Part shown: in pieces, positions 27,761 to 36,844 of the stretch | Layout of the letters: every line of letters begins with the position of its first letter | Numbering within the stretch: position 1 is the first letter of the stretch | Origin: Lysobacterales bacterium | Lineage (GTDB): Bacteria; Pseudomonadota; Gammaproteobacteria; Xanthomonadales; Wenzhouxiangellaceae | DNA length: 64,000 nt | Assembly (NCBI GenBank): GCA_002722315.1 | Contig: PBLG01000010.1 | Span: forward strand, 83,792-147,791 | Reading direction: 5' to 3' | The notes under the pieces: model-generated | Seen by the model: only the letters and a program-made list of their open reading frames with translations | The model's database searches: none | What the model was told of the DNA's origin: nothing | Translations under genes and position numbers: made by a program

Positions 27761-29464
27761 TCAGGCCGGCGGCAGCTCGACGCCACTGTCTTCGAGCGCG
27801 CGCTCCAGATCGGCAAGCCGGTCTCCGTAACGCCGCCAGCGCCGGGTCGCGTCACGATAAAGCTCGCGCCTGACCTGCCCCATGCTCAGCGTGTAAACCG
27901 CTTCCCGATTCTCGGAAAACTTCAGGCAGGCCGGGTCCCAGGGCAATCCGCAGGCGTCCAGGAGGCGGCGCACCGAAGGCTCGATCGAATCGACGACCTG
28001 CTCGTAGTCGATCCGGAGGATTGACCCCGGCACCACCGTGAGCCAATGCGCCATCAACCTCGAATGCTGGGCGTAATAGTGCGCGAAATCATTGAAATCG
28101 TTGACGTATCTGAACGCATCCGGAAACCGGAGCCGAAAGCTCGAAAGCCCGACATCACGCGGATCGCGGCACGCATGGATGATCACGGCGCGCGGAAAGA
28201 GGCGCGCGATCAACCCGACGTTCCAGAAGTTCAGCGGCAGCTTGTCGACGATCATGCGGTCCGCGCCGGGCTTGTGCGGCAGACTGGAAAGGTACTGCGA
28301 GCGCCACCGATCGGCCGACGCGGCAAGCCCTGCCTCGAACTGCCGGGAATCGCCGCATTCCGTGCCGGCGCGCTCGGCGATCGCGGGCATCATCGCATGC
28401 TCGCCAACGCTGACGACCTGCCGATGGGCCGCCAGGATACGGTCCAGAAGCGTGGTCCCGGAACGCGGCATGCCGACGATGAACGCCAGTCCGATGCCGT
28501 CGTCTCCCGTCGCATCGATCCGGTCGAGGAAAGTCTTTTGCAGCGCATCTACGCTCGCTTCTACCGATTCGTGATCGTAGTCATGCCCGCGCCTGGCGGC
28601 ACGGCGCTTGAGTGCACGGTTGCCGGCGGCGAAAGCGTCGAAGGCCCGCTCGTGATCCCCGCGCGTTTCCAGCAACCGGCCCATCGCCAGTCCGGCGGCG
28701 GCGCGGCTTTCCAGATCGGCATCGGCGTCGTCCAGCGTGGCCTCCAGCGCAGCGACTGCAGCCTCCGGCAGCCGTTCGGGCGCGATTTCGCTAAGCATGG
28801 CCGCGGCAGGCGTGGATGCCGCGTCGCGCGCCAGGACCGCCAGCGCGCTGGCGACGGCGTCTTCGATGCGGCCCAGCTGAATGCGCTGGCGCACCCGCGC
28901 AAGGTGCGCACCGACGCGCTCCGGATCCATCCGAACGGCGCGCGCAAGCGGCGCGTCGGCTGCGTCTGCGCGGTGCGCCTTCAGCAGCAGCTGTGCCTGG
29001 AAAACCAGAACGTCATAGTCGGCCTGCGGAGAATCGGCCAGCGGCTGCAGCACGGATGCCGCGTGCGCGAACATGTACAGGTCTTCGAGACGCTCTGCCC
29101 AGTACATCAGGATCCGGGCCTGCTGCTGAGGCGCAAGTCGCTGGAACTGCGCCATGCACTGGCCGGCCTCGTGCCGGGCATCGGTCGCGATGGCCGCCGG
29201 CGCCAGGACGCTGAGCACATCAAGTGCCGGGGCGCCGCTGCTCGCCGCCTGGTGCGCGGCCTTGAAGGCGGCCGCGGCATCACCCTTGCGCAGCAGGATG
29301 TCGGCAAGAGCCACCGATGCTTCGGCATGCGCCGCGGCGCCTGCCGGGCAGCCATCGATCAGTTCGCGGCAGAGACGTTCGGCGTCGTCCAGGGCGCCGG
29401 ATTCCGCGGCCCGCCGAACGCTCTCGATCCTGCGCGGGACCTTGTCACTCTGGGACATCGACAA
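27761..29464 (-). CDS. TPR-containing sulfotransferase family protein
   Basis: A 567-aa protein combining an N-terminal helical TPR-like region (about 15-285, alanine-rich 34-residue-like helices) with a C-terminal sulfotransferase domain. The PAPS-binding loop is FIVGMPRSGTTLLDRILAAH near 320. The 3'-phosphate motif region is RDPRDVGLSSFRLRF, and the end LPWDPACLKFSENREAVYT is typical of Sulfotransfer_3 proteins. No transmembrane segment is seen. The acceptor is unknown; such proteins in bacteria are found near polysaccharide or lipid genes, but none lies nearby here. Confidence 0.85.
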   Translation of the reverse strand: MSMSQSDKVPRRIESVRRAAESGALDDAERLCRELIDGCPAGAAAHAEASVALADILLRKGDAAAAFKAAHQAASSGAPALDVLSVLAPAAIATDARHEAGQCMAQFQRLAPQQQARILMYWAERLEDLYMFAHAASVLQPLADSPQADYDVLVFQAQLLLKAHRADAADAPLARAVRMDPERVGAHLARVRQRIQLGRIEDAVASALAVLARDAASTPAAAMLSEIAPERLPEAAVAALEATLDDADADLESRAAAGLAMGRLLETRGDHERAFDAFAAGNRALKRRAARRGHDYDHESVEASVDALQKTFLDRIDATGDDGIGLAFIVGMPRSGTTLLDRILAAHRQVVSVGEHAMMPAIAERAGTECGDSRQFEAGLAASADRWRSQYLSSLPHKPGADRMIVDKLPLNFWNVGLIARLFPRAVIIHACRDPRDVGLSSFRLRFPDAFRYVNDFNDFAHYYAQHSRLMAHWLTVVPGSILRIDYEQVVDSIEPSVRRLLDACGLPWDPACLKFSENREAVYTLSMGQVRRELYRDATRRWRRYGDRLADLERALEDSGVELPPA

Positions 29465-29523
29465 TCAGGTCATGGATTCACGAAGACTGAGCATCTTACC
29501 GGCAAGTGCCATCCGCGGAGCCT

Positions 29524-30432
29524 TCACTGTTTTTCCGGCAGCGCCCAGATCTCCACCCGGTCGAGTACGATATACGGAATCGCGACGCGACCGCGCCGCG
29601 AATCGATCCCGATATCGGCCGGTCGGCCCGGGGTATCGAACAACTTCACCGCTTCACCGGCGCGCCACGACCATATCGACTGGTCGACCTGGCTGGCGAC
29701 GATCAGCCGCCCGTCGTACTCCTCGAGTCCATCGATATTGCCGCCTTCGGGCAGCCGACCCAGCTCGACCAGCTCGCCCGTCGCGGGCCGCCAGGCCTTC
29801 AGCTCGAGGCCACCGCCCCAGGGGGCCAGCACGAAGGCCTCGGCGGCCGAGTACCAGACGATGCCGTTGGGGGGCGACTCGAGCTCGGCGGCGGCGAGTA
29901 CTGTGATCTGGCCGTCGACGATCCTGAACAGCCGGGCATTGCCGGTATCGGTCAGGTACAGAGCGCCGGCGGGGTCGGCCTCGACGTCGTTAAGGAATCC
30001 CGGCGCGTGGCCCGAGAAATCGATGAAGTCCAGGTGCTTGCCCGAGCGACGGTCGAATGCGTGCAGGCCGTCGGCGTCGGCGACCCACAACAGCTCGTCC
30101 ACGATTCGCATGCCGCGCGGGCCGTGCAGCGGAAAGTCGGGTGTGCCGACCATGAACTCGCGCGTCTCGATCTCGCCGTCAGGCCCGACGCGCGAGATGA
30201 AACCGTTGGCGTCGCCGGCGGCATCACCGTTGAAATTGGATACGAAGTAGACGTCCTGCTCGGCATCGTAATGTACGGCCTCGGGTCCTGAAAGCCCTTC
30301 GATCACGAACAGCGGTCCGGCGGTTTCGGGCGCACCGCCACCCTCGCCTCTTGCCGAGTCGAGCTGGACAAGCAGTGCTGCGGCAAAAATCAAGGCAAAT
30401 CGAAAATGTCGTGTCACGATTCGGCTCCACAT
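29524..30432 (-). CDS. Exported SMP-30/NHL-like beta-propeller protein
   Basis: Predicted periplasmic six-bladed propeller related to SMP-30/gluconolactonase/LRE-like proteins, 302 aa. A signal peptide (HFRFALIFAAALLVQLDSARG) precedes blades with GPEAVHYDAEQDVYFVSNFN, LHGPRGMRIVDELLWVADAD and DVEADPAGALYLTDTGNARL. These acidic loop residues match the metal-binding positions of the family. An upstream start 19 codons earlier is possible but the shorter form gives a clean signal peptide. Enzymatic activity is not assured. Gene spacing of 57 bp to the DUF819 gene upstream suggests co-transcription. Confidence 0.8.
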   Translation of the reverse strand: MWSRIVTRHFRFALIFAAALLVQLDSARGEGGGAPETAGPLFVIEGLSGPEAVHYDAEQDVYFVSNFNGDAAGDANGFISRVGPDGEIETREFMVGTPDFPLHGPRGMRIVDELLWVADADGLHAFDRRSGKHLDFIDFSGHAPGFLNDVEADPAGALYLTDTGNARLFRIVDGQITVLAAAELESPPNGIVWYSAAEAFVLAPWGGGLELKAWRPATGELVELGRLPEGGNIDGLEEYDGRLIVASQVDQSIWSWRAGEAVKLFDTPGRPADIGIDSRRGRVAIPYIVLDRVEIWALPEKQ

Positions 30433-30489
30433 ATTGCAAGAATTACCGTTTGAAAAGAAAGATCGCCGCCCGGACACACCGGCCGGCAT

Positions 30490-31638
30490 TCACGAAAGGG
30501 CATACACCATGGAAAAACCGATGTAAGTCCCGAGCAGATTGCCCAGCGACCCCAGCACGATTCCGGGCAACAGCAGATCCTTGCGGCCGAAGCGCTCGAC
30601 CAGCGGCAGAATCACTGTGGAACCGCCCACAGTCGTGGCCGAAGCGACCGCGGCGACTTCAGGGGACTGGCGCATGAGCCGGCCCACCAGCACCACGATC
30701 GCACCGTGCACGGCGATCAGGATGATCACGAAGGCCATCAGCAGCAAGCCGATCCTGCCGGTTTCGCGCAGCGCCGCCACCTCGCAGTAGGCTGCCAGCG
30801 CGGCCAGAAACAGATACGCGCCGTACATGCCCAGCACCTCGGCGCCGCGCAGTCGCGCTATCGGCCCGACCTGGGCCAGCACCAGGGCCAGCGTGGTCAG
30901 GATCAGGATGGACGGCACATCGAATCCCGCAATGCCGCCGAGCCATGCGGCCAGCTGCTCGGAGGCCACGAACCCGACCAGCCCCAGCGCGACCAGCATT
31001 GCCATATCGCCCAGCGCGGGCCCGTCCTCGCGGCGGATCGCGTAATCCCGGCCGCTCTCGCCTTCGGCAACCACGTCGCGCTTCGGCAGCACGGCGCCGA
31101 CGAGCCGCGGGAATACCAGCAGAACGGCGATCCAGACGACCGTCAACACGTGATCGGCAACCGCGGCCGCGGCATACAGGTTGCCGCTTTGCATGAAGTC
31201 GTAGTGCAGCGCCAGCGCATTGAAATTCGCCCCGCCGCCGATATAGGTCGCGGCAAACATCCCGGAAAGCGGGCCGTACCATTCGCCCATCCATTCCGAG
31301 GCGTCGAGCAGCCAGCCGGCCACCAGCACGCCTGCGATCGTGCCCAGCGCAGCGAATGCGAACATTGCAAGCATCGGCCCGCCGGCCCGAAGCAGCGACG
31401 CGAGTCGCGCGTTGAGCAGCAGCAGGAAGATCGAGACTGGAGCGGCGGTGCCGAGAAGCTGGTTGTAAACAGGAACGTTTTCGCTCGCCAGCGGGACGAC
31501 GCCGAGGTTGGCCAATGCGGCCACCAATACGATCACCAGCAGCGCCCCGCCGACAACCCGTCCGCCCGGTTTGCCGCCCAGCCAGTGAGCCGCGGCGATG
31601 GCGGCCGTCAGAACCGCAAGGATTTCGAGTTGTTGCAT
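30490..31638 (-). CDS. DUF819-family integral membrane protein
   Basis: Multi-pass inner-membrane protein of 382 aa with about 10-11 hydrophobic helices. DUF819 features include YIGGGANFNALALHYD in the middle and VASATTVGGSTVILPLVERFG near the end, with a central hydrophilic loop (KRDVVAEGESGRDYAIRRED). The family is distantly related to sodium-dependent carriers, but the substrate is unknown. The start at MQQLEILAVLTAAIAAAHWL gives the first helix; the longer upstream frame is not hydrophobic and is rejected. Confidence 0.85.
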   Translation of the reverse strand: MQQLEILAVLTAAIAAAHWLGGKPGGRVVGGALLVIVLVAALANLGVVPLASENVPVYNQLLGTAAPVSIFLLLLNARLASLLRAGGPMLAMFAFAALGTIAGVLVAGWLLDASEWMGEWYGPLSGMFAATYIGGGANFNALALHYDFMQSGNLYAAAAVADHVLTVVWIAVLLVFPRLVGAVLPKRDVVAEGESGRDYAIRREDGPALGDMAMLVALGLVGFVASEQLAAWLGGIAGFDVPSILILTTLALVLAQVGPIARLRGAEVLGMYGAYLFLAALAAYCEVAALRETGRIGLLLMAFVIILIAVHGAIVVLVGRLMRQSPEVAAVASATTVGGSTVILPLVERFGRKDLLLPGIVLGSLGNLLGTYIGFSMVYALS

Positions 31639-31810
31639 CGCATCGTTTTTGAGAAGCCGTCGATCGGCCGGCGCCGGACCTCGAATCGGCAGCTTTTCCG
31701 GCCAGCCTGCCGGGAGAATACATGACGACCACCGTCGCGGCCAGTGCAATGCACCCGGCGGATCATCGAAGACGGATTGGCCACCCCCAACTTTTGAGGC
31801 GGCGCCGGCC

Positions 31811-32818
31811 TCAGGCCAGGACCCAGCTGTCGCGCTCGTCCTTGGCCTGGTACATGGCCCGGTCGGCGCGGGCCAGCGCGCGTGAGAATTCCTCGCGCTC
31901 GGGGATCGCAACAGCACCCATGGACACCGTGATCGCGCCCTCCGGGCCGCGCAATTGTGTGCGTATGGCCGACATCAGCTTCTCGACGACCTTTGGCAGA
32001 TCGTCTCGCGCCACGCCGGGGAGCAGAACGATGAATTCCTCGCCGCCGTGGCGGAATATCCGATCGGTGGTGCGCAGGCTGCGGCGAAGAATCCCGGCCA
32101 GTGAGACGAGCACCTGGTCGCCGGCATCATGGCCGTGGCGGTCGTTGACCATCTTGAAATGGTCGATGTCGAGCAAAACCAGACCGAGGCCGGCCGGCTC
32201 GAACGCACTGTCGGGCAAGTCCATGATGTCGAGCGCCAGAGCTCGGCGATTTCCGACGCCGGTCAGCGGGTCCAGCGACGCCTCGCGACTCAGTTCGGCG
32301 TGCCTGCGAAATACGCCGCTGGCGAAAATCAGGCTGAACAGAGAGACGATCACCGCGACCGAGGCAAATGTAAGCCGCTCTTCGGCCGAAATGCCGTCGG
32401 TAGGCCAGCCTGCGATGGCCAGAATCACAAGTACGCAGGAAGACACCGCAAACCACCGCGGGGCGACCAGAAAAGTCGCAATCAGCGTTGTGTAGAGCCA
32501 GTCTCTCGGCATTCCGAAAGCAAGGATGGCGAACACCGCCATCAAATTCGCAAAGCCTGAAGCCACGATACCGGCAGCACGAACCTTACCTGTCCGCCAG
32601 ACATACGCGAGCGCAATGAGCATGCCGCTGACGAGTGCGGCATCCAGCAAGCCGACCATGAAATTGCCGGTTGCAAACCGATAGACCGCAAACGGCGCGA
32701 CCGATCCTGCGGCCGACACCAGGATAAGGCTGATGATCGCAAGCATGAAATCGTCGGACAGCCTGTTTCTCAGCGGGCTGTCGATCTGGAACGGGGCGAT
32801 TATTTGTTTGAATCTCAT
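31811..32818 (-). CDS. Membrane-bound GGDEF diguanylate cyclase
   Basis: Makes cyclic di-GMP from GTP. The 335-aa chain from MRFKQIIAPFQ has about five or six N-terminal helices (25-175) as its sensor part, then a GGDEF domain. The active site is GGEEF. The inhibitory I-site RTTD lies exactly five residues before it, so product feedback is likely. DPLTGVGNRRAL and LDIDHFKMVNDRHGHDAGD complete the domain. Both are intact, so the enzyme should be active. No EAL domain is present. It is transcribed away from gdhA. Confidence 0.93.
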   Translation of the reverse strand: MRFKQIIAPFQIDSPLRNRLSDDFMLAIISLILVSAAGSVAPFAVYRFATGNFMVGLLDAALVSGMLIALAYVWRTGKVRAAGIVASGFANLMAVFAILAFGMPRDWLYTTLIATFLVAPRWFAVSSCVLVILAIAGWPTDGISAEERLTFASVAVIVSLFSLIFASGVFRRHAELSREASLDPLTGVGNRRALALDIMDLPDSAFEPAGLGLVLLDIDHFKMVNDRHGHDAGDQVLVSLAGILRRSLRTTDRIFRHGGEEFIVLLPGVARDDLPKVVEKLMSAIRTQLRGPEGAITVSMGAVAIPEREEFSRALARADRAMYQAKDERDSWVLA

Positions 32819-33169
32819 CGAGTGACCGTGGATGGCGCTGGCAACCAGAATCATGCAAGACATATGCCAGTGCAACGCGCATCGGAACCCCGTTCACCAT
32901 CGATCTCGATCCGGCAACCTTTTGAAAACCCGGCTTCAGGCGCTTCAATCGGACTATCCGCATGTCGCCTGGCGCAAGCAGAACGATGTTCACCCTGGCT
33001 GTGGCCGATGATCGTGCTGCACGAAACGTGGTCTTTCGTCCCAAAGTTCCCGAAATCGGCCCTTGCACGGCTTCGCGGTGCCGGAGGCGCTGCGGGACGG
33101 AATGCGGCAGCCGCTTGACGCAATGGAGTTACCATAATCCGGAAACTCGTCAGAAGCAGCGAATGAACC
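32819..33169. other. Intergenic region between the cyclase gene and gdhA
   Basis: This 351-bp stretch contains no convincing gene. It must hold the divergent promoters. A TTGACG at 33115-33120 and a CATAAT about 12 bp later are too close together to form a standard promoter for gdhA. Confidence 0.4.
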
Positions 33170-34552
33170 ATGAAAGCACGCAACACTGATTGCTTTTCCG
33201 GCGCCGACGCCAACGATCTCGAATGCTTCATGAAAGGTCTGGAGCGGCGTAACCCCGGCGAGAAGGAATTCCACCAGGCGGTGCGCGAAGTCGCCGCCGA
33301 CGTGGTGCCTTTCATCGCCGCCGAAAAGCGCTATCAGAACACCATGCTCCTTGAACGCATGACCGAGCCGGACCAGATCGTCTCGTTTCGCGTGTGCTGG
33401 CTGGACGACGAGGGCAATACGCGCGCCAACCGGGCCTGGCGGGTCCAGTTCAACAACGCCACCGGCCCCTACAAGGGCGGACTTCGGTTCGACCCGGACC
33501 TGACCGAGTCGGTGCTCAAGTTTCTGGGCTTCGAGCAGTGCTTCAAGAACGCGCTGACCGGTCTGCCGATCGGCGGGGCCAAGGGCGGGGCCAACTTCAA
33601 TCCGAAGGGCAAGAGCGACGCCGAGGTCATGCGGTTCTGCCAGGCGCTGATGAGTTCGATGTACCACTACCTCGGCGAGCACCGCGACATTCCGGCCGGC
33701 GACATCGGCACCGGCGCCCGCGAAGTGGGCTACCTGTTCGGACAATACCGACGCCTGACCCATGAGTTCGTCGGCGCGCTGACCGGGAAGGGCGTGGCCT
33801 TCGGCGGTTCCGAGCTCAGAACCGAGGCCACCGGCTACGGCGCGATCTACTTCCTCGGCCACATGGCCGATCGGATGGGTGGGGACCTCGAAGGCCGGAA
33901 GATCGCGATTTCAGGCGCCGGCAACGTGGCCCGCTATGCCGCCGAAAAGGCGATCGAGCTTGGCGCCCGCGTGGTCACCCTTTCGGATTCAGGCGGCCTT
34001 GTTCACTTCGAGAAGGGGCTCGCCGGGGAGCACCTGGGTTCGCTTCACAAACTCAAGGAAGAGCAGCGCGGCGCACTGGAGGATATCGCCGATGAAATCG
34101 GCGGCGCTTACCACGAAGGCCGAAAACCCTGGGATGTGGAGTGCGACATAGCGCTGCCGTGTGCAGTGCAGAACGAACTCGACGAGGACGATGCCGGTCA
34201 CCTGATCGACAACGGCTGCAGAATCGTTGCCGAAGGCGCAAACATGCCCTGCACTTTGAAGGCCGTCGAGCGACTCCAGGCCGCCGACTCGATCGTGTTC
34301 GCGCCCGGCAAGGCCGTCAACGCCGGCGGCGTGGCCGTCTCCGGACTGGAACGCACCCAGAACGCCCAGCACATGCCCTGGCCCAAGGACGAAGTCGACG
34401 AGAACCTGAGACGCATCATGCGGGAGATACACGACCGCTGCGTCGAATACGGCACACGTCAGGGCAGCGACGCGGTGGACTACCGCAAGGGCGCCAACAT
34501 CGCAGGATTTCTCAGGCTCGCCGACGCAATGCTGGCACAGGGCGTGATGTAG
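33170..34552 (+). CDS. gdhA: NADP-specific glutamate dehydrogenase
   Basis: Reversible reductive amination of 2-oxoglutarate to glutamate in the cytoplasm, 460 aa, class I hexameric type (E. coli 447). The glutamate-binding and catalytic region is QFNNATGPYKGGLRFDP followed by GLPIGGAKGGANFNPKGKSD with the catalytic lysine. The DIGTGAREVGYLFGQYRRL stretch is typical of the NADP enzymes. The nucleotide fold begins near ISGAGNVARYAAEKA with Ala at the third glycine position of GxGxxG, common in NADP users. It appears monocistronic with a stem-loop 23 bp after the stop. Confidence 0.96.
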   Translation: MKARNTDCFSGADANDLECFMKGLERRNPGEKEFHQAVREVAADVVPFIAAEKRYQNTMLLERMTEPDQIVSFRVCWLDDEGNTRANRAWRVQFNNATGPYKGGLRFDPDLTESVLKFLGFEQCFKNALTGLPIGGAKGGANFNPKGKSDAEVMRFCQALMSSMYHYLGEHRDIPAGDIGTGAREVGYLFGQYRRLTHEFVGALTGKGVAFGGSELRTEATGYGAIYFLGHMADRMGGDLEGRKIAISGAGNVARYAAEKAIELGARVVTLSDSGGLVHFEKGLAGEHLGSLHKLKEEQRGALEDIADEIGGAYHEGRKPWDVECDIALPCAVQNELDEDDAGHLIDNGCRIVAEGANMPCTLKAVERLQAADSIVFAPGKAVNAGGVAVSGLERTQNAQHMPWPKDEVDENLRRIMREIHDRCVEYGTRQGSDAVDYRKGANIAGFLRLADAMLAQGVM

Positions 34553-34574
34553 CAGAATACGTCCGAGCACAAAC

Positions 34575-34605
34575 GTTTGCCCGGCGTCGCCGGGCGGTCG
34601 CAAAC
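34575..34605 (+). terminator. Stem-loop behind gdhA, possible terminator
   Basis: GCCCGGC/GCCGGGC with loop GTC is nested in a second pairing GTTTGC/GCAAAC. There is no T run, so termination activity is uncertain. Confidence 0.35.
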
Positions 34606-34709
34606 AAATCCGATGCAACCTTTTCGGCGCCCGCAACGTCTATTGGACAGGGACGATGCGGATTTCGAGACCGGCGCGCCGGTGATCCGCCGAACAAAAA
34701 GGTGCGACC

Positions 34710-34994
34710 ATGTTGACCAGAGACGGCGAACGCGTACTGGAAATACTCCTGATTGCGGCGGGCCTGGCCTTGACCGTGATGTTTCAGAACAGCCTGCCGG
34801 GCGGTCAGGCGTTGCCGGAGAACCAAGGCGGCCGGCTCGAAGAACCGGGCTTCGTACAGCAAGTCCACGGGCTCGACCTTGACGAACCGCGCCAGGCGCC
34901 GGCATCGACGCTCGCGACCGCGACTATCCAGCAGGCACTGAGCGAAGCGGCCGCCATGCTGGCCGTGCTGGGACCACCCAGCGGGCGCTGCTAG
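34710..34994 (+). CDS. Small hypothetical protein with one membrane helix
   Basis: A 94-aa frame preceded by an AAGGTG site. The sequence has one hydrophobic segment at about 10-25 (VLEILLIAAGLALTVMF) and then a polar tail with Pro, Gln and Ala. I do not recognise it. It could be a small membrane protein or a signal-anchored peptide. It lies between gdhA and the amino-acid symporter with no overlap, and the case rests on the Shine-Dalgarno and hydrophobic start alone. Confidence 0.4.
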   Translation: MLTRDGERVLEILLIAAGLALTVMFQNSLPGGQALPENQGGRLEEPGFVQQVHGLDLDEPRQAPASTLATATIQQALSEAAAMLAVLGPPSGRC

Positions 34995-35190
34995 GGGAAC
35001 CGCCTGCCACGCCATGCCGGCACGCCAGGGCTGTGCGGAATGCTCCGCTACGGCTTGACCGGTCGAAAAACGCCCCGTGGACAGCTGTCAAGAAGTTTCC
35101 CGGGACCCGCCAGGCTCTCCCTCCAGACTCAGACTAATCGTCCTCCCTGCTCGCGTATGATGAGCGTCTCAAGAGCGTGGGAGAAACAGA

Positions 35191-36609
35191 ATGCTTCAGG
35201 GAGTGACCGACTTTCTCTGGTCTTACGTGCTGGTCGTCGTTCTGATCGGCATAGGCCTCGTCTTCACCTTCGGATCCCGATTCGTCCAGATCCGGCATTT
35301 CGGCGAGATGTTCCGCGTGCTCCGGCAGGCATTCCACCACCAGCCCGGACACGTCAGTTCCTTCCAGGCACTCGCGCTCAGCGTCGCCGGCCGGGTCGGG
35401 GCCGGAAATATCGCAGGCGTCGCGGTCGCCATCACGCTCGGGGGGCCCGGCGCAATCTTCTGGATGTGGGTCATCGGCCTGATCGGCATGTCCACCAGCT
35501 TCTTCGAATGCACGCTGGCCCAGGTGTTCAAGAACAATGAACCCGACGGCACCTACCGCGGCGGCCCTGCTTATTACATGGTCCGGGGCGCGAAGAAACG
35601 CTGGCTGGCGGCCGTCTACTCGGTACTGCTGCTGCTGACGTTCGGCATGGCCTTCGTCGGCCTGCAGTCGTTCACCGCGGCGTCGTCACTGGAGGACGCG
35701 TTCGGCATTCCGGCACTGTGGACGGGCATCGGGCTGACCGCGATCACCGGCGCGGCGATATTCGGCGGCGTCAAGCGCATCGCCAGCGTGACGGAAATCA
35801 TCGTGCCGCTGATGGCGGTGTCCTACATCATCATCGCGGTGATCGTCGTCATGCTCAACCTCGACCGCGTGCCCGGCGCGCTTTCGATCATAGTCAAGGG
35901 CGCGTTCGGGCTCGACGAAGCGATCGGCGGCGGTATAGGCGCGGCCATCATGATGGGCGCGCGCCGCGGCCTGTTCTCGAACGAGGCCGGCCTGGGCAGC
36001 GGTCCAAACGTAGCCGCCGTCGCGTGGGTGCCCCACCCGGTCAACCAGGGCATCGTTCAGATGCTCAGCGTATTCATAGACACCGCCATCATCTGCTCGT
36101 CGACCGCGTTCATCATCATCATGTCCGACGTCTATATCGTCGACGGCGCAAACGCAGTCGACGGCGTCGTCATGACCCAGGCCGCGCTGCAGGACCACGT
36201 CGGCGCCTGGGGTCGCGGGTTCGTATCGGTGGCCCTCATGCTGTTCGCGTTCAGCTCGATTCTCTACAACTACTACCTCGGCGAGAACAGCCTGAACTAC
36301 TTCAGCGAGGAGAACAAGCACCTGTTCAACGGCTTCCGCGCCGTGGTGCTGGTACTGATTCTCTGGGGCTCGGTTCAGGACCTGACCACGGTATTCGCGT
36401 TCGCCGATCTCACCATGGCGCTGGTGGCGCTGGCCAACATCACCGCGCTCGTCATCCTGGTGCCCGTCGGGATGCGCGTGATGCGCGACTACGAGGAGCA
36501 GCGCCGCGCCGGAAAGACACCGGTATTCAACCCGGACGACTTCCCGGACCTCGACATCGACCGCGACGCCTGGCGCGACGCCGCCGACTCGGTGACCGAA
36601 AAGCAATAA
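35191..36609 (+). CDS. Alanine/glycine:cation symporter (AGCS family)
   Basis: Inner-membrane amino-acid carrier using Na+ or H+, 472 aa with about 11 helices. AGCS features are FQALALSVAGRVGAGNIAGV, GGPGAIFWMWVIGLIGMST, FFECTLAQVFK with TYRGGPAYYM, and GARRGLFSNEAGLGSGPNVA. The first signature reads AGRVGAGNIAG where most members have AxxVGTGNIAG. It is close to DagA/YaaJ types. The C terminus is a hydrophilic tail. A GGGAGAAAC site precedes the ATG. Amino-acid uptake next to gdhA fits nitrogen metabolism but co-regulation is not shown. Confidence 0.93.
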   Translation: MLQGVTDFLWSYVLVVVLIGIGLVFTFGSRFVQIRHFGEMFRVLRQAFHHQPGHVSSFQALALSVAGRVGAGNIAGVAVAITLGGPGAIFWMWVIGLIGMSTSFFECTLAQVFKNNEPDGTYRGGPAYYMVRGAKKRWLAAVYSVLLLLTFGMAFVGLQSFTAASSLEDAFGIPALWTGIGLTAITGAAIFGGVKRIASVTEIIVPLMAVSYIIIAVIVVMLNLDRVPGALSIIVKGAFGLDEAIGGGIGAAIMMGARRGLFSNEAGLGSGPNVAAVAWVPHPVNQGIVQMLSVFIDTAIICSSTAFIIIMSDVYIVDGANAVDGVVMTQAALQDHVGAWGRGFVSVALMLFAFSSILYNYYLGENSLNYFSEENKHLFNGFRAVVLVLILWGSVQDLTTVFAFADLTMALVALANITALVILVPVGMRVMRDYEEQRRAGKTPVFNPDDFPDLDIDRDAWRDAADSVTEKQ

Positions 36610-36633
36610 ACCCTGAGGAACCTCCGAGGAACT

Positions 36634-36729
36634 TCGTAGCCCGGGTAAGCGCAGCGCACCCGGGACTTAAGGCGGATTCAAACATCGATCCCCGGGTGCA
36701 CTCGCTTCGCTCGTTTACCCGGGCTACGA
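36634..36729. repeat. Large palindromic intergenic element
   Basis: Arms TCGTAGCCCGGGTAAGCGCA (continuing GCGCACCCGGG, 36634-36664) and CCCGGGTGCA...TTTACCCGGGCTACGA (36691-36729) are largely complementary. The right arm carries an extra GCTTCGC-type insertion. Sequences of this GTAGCCCGGGT type are common intergenic palindromes in gammaproteobacteria. It sits between the symporter and icmF stops and could end transcription from both sides. Confidence 0.75.
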
Positions 36730-36774
36730 CACCGTCAGGCCACCGCATGGTAATCCCAGGTGCGTAAAACCGGG

Positions 36775-36836
36775 CCAGGAACGTAGCGAGCGGGTGCCTG
36801 GCGGTGGCCGCCAGGCGCACGCGCAGTAGTTCCTGG
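36775..36836. repeat. Two-tier palindromic element, GTAGCGAG...GCGCAGTA type
   Basis: The outer arms CCAGGAAC/GTTCCTGG enclose GTAGCGAG and GCGCAGTA, which flank an inner hairpin GTGCCTGGCGG/CCGCCAGGCGCAC. It is the fullest copy of the family seen at 4919 and 7111. It ends 8 bp before the icmF stop. Confidence 0.75.
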
Positions 36837-36844
36837 TCTGGTTT

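Noticed and set aside
30433..30489. Longer start for the beta-propeller protein.
   Set aside because: The extra 19 residues are polar and would bury the signal peptide; the start at 30432 gives a normal export signal.
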